Positions 59,001 through 64,000 of a DNA stretch of 64,000 nucleotides are shown piece by piece (the stretch's first letter is position 1; every line of letters starts with the position of its first letter). The position numbers and the translations under genes were made by a program. The notes under the pieces were generated by a model. That model worked only from the letters and a program-made list of their open reading frames with translations, was not told the DNA's origin and did not search any database. Source of the DNA: Ailanthus altissimus (Eukaryota; Streptophyta; Magnoliopsida; Sapindales; Simaroubaceae); contig OX327684.1 of the NCBI GenBank assembly GCA_946807835.1, forward strand, positions 32,920,501 to 32,984,500. Direction: 5' to 3'.

Positions 59001-62000
59001 TGTGTGCTTGCCGAATGAGCTACAAATATATGCTCAGAAACGTTGTGGTGGTCAGACTCTGTTGAACTCTAAACATCCTTTGAAAATGCAAAATTGGTTT
59101 TGCCTAGCATTTACTCATACTTCTCCTGCTACTCATGACTTCTTTTGGGGTCGTAGGGCCACAGCTATTGTTCTTCATGAGGGCTACCTTAGTCTGTATG
59201 GTCAGAGGTTGTTTCTTATAGACAAAAAACATCAGGCGAAATGTCATTCGTATTTTTACATGGACAATAGTCACAATAGTGAAAACAATAACAACATTTT
59301 TTCTGCGATATACACTGTTTGTGACAGTGGTGGTCTCAAATCATTAGTTGAAGATCAAGGTGGAGAATGTGAGTCTGCTCGTCCGGTAAATATTAATATG
59401 AAAATTGATCACCTTGGAGCAAGTGATAAACTAAAATGGGGTTCTGGTGTCCTGCTTGGTTTTTGGAGCATGCTAGAAATATCAGAGAAGTTAAGAGGAT
59501 CCTTGCCTGTTTATCATCCTGAGGCACTGCTTATGAATATATATTTAGGTATTATGAGCTAGTAGTACATTCATTTTAGTGAAATGGTTCTTCATTATAA
59601 TGCTAGTAGTATTTGGCTGAGTAACTGCAATGCTAATTATAATCTTCATCTTAAATGTTAAGAGAACATGTAGTCAATGTAGACTAAAAGATTTTTATTC
59701 GTTATTGGAAGGATTGGTGCTCTTTTACTTGAATTCTTTTTTCTTTTTACATGAAAAGCTGGATGGTTTTCAGTTTTTTCTTTTGGGTGAGTAAAAGGAA
59801 AGACATTTTCACTTCTGTTATATGAAAAATGAAGATTTTCTCCTGTGGCTAGTGCTACTGTTGGCAAGTACTATAGTTTTTAGTTGATTTAGAATTGACC
59901 AATTGTCTATCTAGCAACCCAGGCCTTCTATTTTGTCACGTCAGATATCTTGCATACCTAAGACATGCAACAAAACTATTCAGTTGTCAAAATCATCTAA
60001 AGTTAATTATTGTACCCATTGTCAAATTTATTTGGTATATGCAAACCAAGCATTGGTTCTCTGCCTCTGGCCTGCTTTGATTTATTTTTGAGAAGCTGCT
60101 TTTTAGCAGCTTTGTGTTTAATTGCTTGAATCTAGCTGATATGCATTACTAATGTGTTTAGGCAATTGGAAACGTGCATATGTATCTGTGAGACATCTTG
60201 TTGAAAATCTCACTTCTAATTACGTGTCTGAGAAGAGATATTGCTATGAAAAGTCTTTCCATGTTGTTCCGCAAATCCTTTTGTCAACATACTTTGAAGG
60301 GCTTCCCTCAAAAGGTTCAACTGATTATGGATTTCAATGGAGTGGGGTTAATACATTAATGACACCCTCTTTGCAGTTCAATACAGGCTTTAGCCAATTT
60401 GCTTACAATACAGAGTTCAATACTTCCAAGTTTGTGTCTAGTTCATCACCAAAATCGGAACTGAGCGGCTTTGTTGAGTCGCTTGAGAATCTGTATCAGC
60501 TAGCAGGTTTAACCGATGTAGAGAAGATGGAAATTCTTGCGATTATGGATCTACTTAATGAATTTGATAATAAGCATTCTGCTTCAGCCTATGAAAATCT
60601 TGATGAACCTGGGCAAAGGTACTTCTGAAATTTGATTATTGCATTTCTGTTGTTGCATTAGCTTCTGTAACAGTATTTGAAAGGTCTGCCTAAAAGGACC
60701 TTCCTTCAAGCAGTTAACTTTTGGACGAGTCTTCAATCTCACTTAGGACAGGCATAGTATGTGGGCCTGTTGTGTCAAAATTTCAATATCTTTTCCCTTG
60801 CTGAAAGATAGATTAATGTATTAGAAGTTGCGGCAGTGAGTAAGCCAAGTACACAGGATTTATGCCGAGGATACAACTCTTCAAGGCTTGTTTGTGCTTG
60901 CACAATAACCTCTAAAGAAGAAACCTCAATTTTGTGCTGTGACTCTTAATCCTCAATCACAGCTGTTCACTAATTGAAGATCGGATCTTTTTTTCATTTT
61001 TAACTACATCTTAGCCATAGTAGCATGCATCTATGTATCTGAACTATTCTAAAAGTGAGCTTTGTTGATGGATTTTTTCAATTTGTCTCATGTAAATTTA
61101 AAGGGACTAAGTTATCATATTAAAGCATTACATGATAAAATTGCATCTTTAGAACTGGAGTCCTGCAATCAGCAATTATAAGAGATGTAGATGATAAAAG
61201 CTAACTAAAATATTGATTTCAACTTATGATTTTTCCAGTAATGCTCTTCATTCTTATCATGTGCCTGCATATACGTATTTATAAGCTGTTTATGTTTCTG
61301 TAATGCAATAGTTGTATTGCTTTCAAACTTCATTCTCTTTTATATAGTTATAATTTTGCGTCATTCTGATATTAAGATATGTATTCTTTAAAATTGTTTC
61401 TTTAAAGGTTTTGGGTGGCATTAAGGTTTCAGCAATTACACTTCTATCGAAGATTTGGTAAAGTGGCATCTGCTGAAGAGTTGGCTGTTGACTCCAGGCT
61501 CATAGGATGGGCTTTCCACTCTGACTGTCAAGAAACTTTATTGGGTTCTGTTTTTCTTAATGAACCATCTTGGGCAGAAATGCGGGCTTTGGGTGTTGGA
61601 TATTGGTTTACTAGTATGACACAATTGCGTACAAGGGTAATAGTCAGAGCTGTTACTGTCTTTCTTTTTTTCACTGTATTTCAATCTCAATTGTGACATG
61701 ACTCTGTCCATTTCTATTTGGATCCCTTTCCTGGAAATATGGTTAAAAAATTCTGTAATAAATTTGCATTGGTGTCAGTTGTACTTGATTTTCTTCACTA
61801 TCTATATGTCGCCTTTAGGGTATATTTGATTGGTTTATGTGAAAATCCTGGAATCTCTTCATATTCCATATCTGGGATGTAACATGGCTTTCGGGTGAAA
61901 TTTAACTGGGAAGGAAAGCTTTTATCTTTTATGTATATAACTTGGAGGATGCGGTACTCCGTGACAATTGGTAGTTCGTGGATAGGGGCCTTTGGCTCCA

Positions 62001-63623
62001 TGTATTATCCAAATAGGTAGGTCTGAGATCCCCAATTAGTTATCAAGGAGGTCAGCCAGAGTGACTCAATTTGAATTTTTCCACCCTCGAGTAGTTTGAC
62101 AATAGGGTGCTTTCTTTTCCAAAAACTCATTGTTTCTAGAGTAATTGAATTAACACTTTCTAGAATAATTTTTCCACCCTCGAGTAGTTTGACAATAGGG
62201 TGCTTTCTTTTCCAAAAACTCATTATTTCTAGAGTAATTGAATTAACACTTTCTAGAATAATTTTTCCACCCTTGTTTGTTCTTTTTCTTTTTTGTTATT
62301 CTGTTGTGATGCATGCCATACGCATCTGGAGTGCTCTAGTGGACAATATGATATTTATACTTCTTTCTTTGTCCCCATCCAATTTCCTAACCAAAGTAAT
62401 TCAAAGAAAGATGTTTAGCAATTTTAGTCATTTCTGATGTTTTCTTAATTGTAGATGGAGAAGCTGGCAAGATTGCAATACCTGAAAAAGAAAGATCCCA
62501 AGGATTGTGCACTTTTATACATAGTGTTGAATAAGATTCAAGTTTTGGCTGGCCTTTTCAAAATCAGCAAGGATGAGAAGGACAAACCCTTGGTGGGATT
62601 TCTTTCTCGCAATTTTCAGGTAGTGTTGGAAGTTATATGCTATTCTGTTCGTGATTTAGTTTTTGTCAAAAATAAGAAACAGTATAAAAGCTGAAAATTC
62701 GAAATAAAAGAAGGATCCTCTTTCTTGGAATTAGATCCTACTCTGTCTCTCCTGTTCAAGAAAACTGTTGATTCATCAACTCCAGACAAAGATCTTTTCT
62801 GGAAAAAGTTTTTACACAGTCCCTTCTCCTGGTTATATTTTTAGTATTTTTTTTCATTGTTTTCATGTTTCTGGCCTTTATACATATAGTATACTGTTGT
62901 TGATGATGTCAACATGCCAAGTGAAACTTATTGGTTGGTTTTTATATCTCATCCTGTATTTCTGTTAATTATTTTCTACAGGAGGAGAAAAATAAGGCAG
63001 CTGCTTTAAAAAATGCTTATGTGTTACTGGGGAGACATCAATTAGAACTAGCCATTGCTTTCTTTCTACTTGGAGGTGATGCTGCTTCTGCTGTCACTGT
63101 GTGTGCAAAAAATCTTGGGGATGAACAGCTTGCTCTAGTAATTTGTCGGCTTGTAGATAAACATGGTGGACCATTGGAGCATAATCTTATTACAAAGATT
63201 ATACTTCCATCTGCAATTGAGAGGGAAGACTACTGGCTTGCTAGCCTTCTTGAGGTCTTATTCTCTTTCTGAATATCCCTTTATTTCTCAACTCTTTTCT
63301 TGATTATATAGCTATATGTATGATCTGATTCCATTTTCTAACGTGTCAGAAATATAATTAGCTCACTTGTTTTGCAGTGGGAATTAGGGAATTATCTCGA
63401 GTCTTTCCTCACCATGCTTCATTTCCAATCGAGTACTGTAATCAATAAGTTTGCTCTTTCATCCGATAATGTTGCTTTTAGGGATCCCAGTATTGGCTTG
63501 TATTGCTTTACACTAGCAAACAAAAATAGCATGAAGAATGCAATAGGGGAGAAAAATGCTGCAATCCTTAGTAGGTGGGCAACTTTGATGAGAGTTACTG
63601 CCTTAAACAGAAGTGGGCTTCCT
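56073..63623 (+). CDS. DMXL/Rav1-like WD40 protein (RAVE complex), 5' part, gene continues past the window
   Basis: Seven exons visible: 56073-56466, 56855-59548, 60162-60618, 61408-61636, 62455-62619, 62982-63254 and 63378-63623, all GT-AG and in frame, giving 1486 codons so far. Scattered WD40-like blades occur in the N-terminal 1000 residues (LLTCCVDGTVRLWNE, TMATGFSDGSVKLWRS, GTLCIWES). The later exons match the Rav1 C-terminal domain (ALGVGYWFTSMTQLRTR, KKDPKDCALLYIVLNKIQVL, GFLSRNFQEEKNKAAALKNA, ELAIAFFLLGGDAASAVTVC). In yeast, Rav1 with Skp1 and Rav2 reassembles V-ATPase; animal DMXL proteins act likewise. The plant homologue is At2g46560 as I remember it. The donor at 63624 is intact, so the next exon lies beyond the window or in its last 376 bases, where I could not identify it. 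Confidence 0.92.
62074..62275. repeat. Tandem repeat, 93-bp unit, 2.2 copies, in intron 4 of the Rav1-like gene
   Basis: AATTTTTCCACCCT starts at 62074, 62167 and 62260, exactly 93 bases apart. The first two units are almost identical (ATTGTTTC against ATTATTTC). It lies entirely in the intron between 61636 and 62455 and does not touch splice sites. The near identity implies a recent duplication. Confidence 0.9.
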
Positions 63624-64000
63624 GTAAGTTTTTTCGTTAATGTTTTACTTGTTTCGAAAAGGTGCTACGGGATGGTCTTATGATATTTTGCTTGAGCCTG
63701 TATTTGTAGTGCCATTTTTTTTTTCTAAAAGAAAGAAAGGCCTCGTAAATCAAATCTGTAATCAACTTACTTTATTTTGGTTGCATCATATTTAGCCAAG
63801 AGGTGGAGATACTAAATGCTAATTGGTTTGTCTCCTATTGTCATTGTCCTTCCATTTATGTAAGTATCTATCACAGTTGCTGCCCTACATGTATCATATG
63901 GTATTTGAATGATTTTGTTTGAGAATTGCTTCAGTCGCTCAAGTGTATTGCATGGCATTGTGAGGATAGATTCTTTTTTTTTCCCATAAAAATAAATACA

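Noticed and set aside
1..64000. CRISPR array, prophage, integron or operon structure
   Set aside because: The window is plant nuclear DNA with spliced genes. The only short-period repeats are microsatellites, the MULE arm words, the LTR words and one 93-bp tandem duplication.

Overview
This is a plant nuclear window, from a dicot. The evidence is multi-exon genes with GT-AG introns of about 80 to 1200 bases, AT-rich intergenic DNA, Copia-type LTR retrotransposons, a Mutator-like element, MITEs, and plant-only families (laccase, LOB-domain, DVL/RTFL peptide, alkaline/neutral invertase, plant kinesin-light-chain-related protein, MIR828). The style suggests a woody eudicot. Citrus or another Sapindales is only a guess. 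No CRISPR array, rRNA, tRNA or organelle sequence was found.

Layout. 1-18.2 kb is a transposon graveyard. A complete 2.26 kb Mutator-like element (149-2406, 9-bp target duplication) abuts a 263-bp MITE (2416-2678). Next comes a Copia element (Copia-A, LTRs at 3251-3740 and 15055-15531) that was hit by other LTR elements and then partly inverted. A second, gene-poor LTR element follows (about 15.55-18.24 kb). 18.98-21.26 kb holds a multi-exon pseudogene of the plant PPOX2-type flavin oxidase. Just beyond it, on the minus strand, is a clear MIR828 hairpin (21570-21725), and at 22868 a second MITE copy.

The genic part runs from 23.5 kb. In order it has a laccase (minus, 6 exons), a 50-residue DVL/RTFL peptide gene (plus), an 85-residue conserved plant protein (minus), a cytosolic-type alkaline/neutral invertase (minus, 4 exons), a 97-residue single-pass membrane protein whose last exon is only 35 bases (minus), a kinesin-light-chain-related TPR protein (plus, 3 exons) and a LOB-domain transcription factor (plus, 2 exons). 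A degraded Copia element (48480-53229), itself carrying a nested solo LTR, follows. The last 8 kb is the 5' part of a DMXL/Rav1-like WD40 gene (RAVE complex, V-ATPase assembly). It runs off the right end and 1486 codons are visible.

The genes do not form one pathway, as expected for plant nuclear DNA. PPOX2-like, laccase and Rav1-like occur together here. From memory, their Arabidopsis counterparts are neighbours (At2g46580, At2g46570 = LAC6, At2g46560). The window therefore probably preserves an ancestral gene block expanded by inserted genes and transposons. The most useful non-routine observations are the MIR828 locus, the inversion of Copia-A shown by a target-site duplication whose two copies now lie 9.4 kb apart, the full Mutator-like element built from two convergent gene fragments, the small-peptide gene, and the decay of the PPOX2-like gene.
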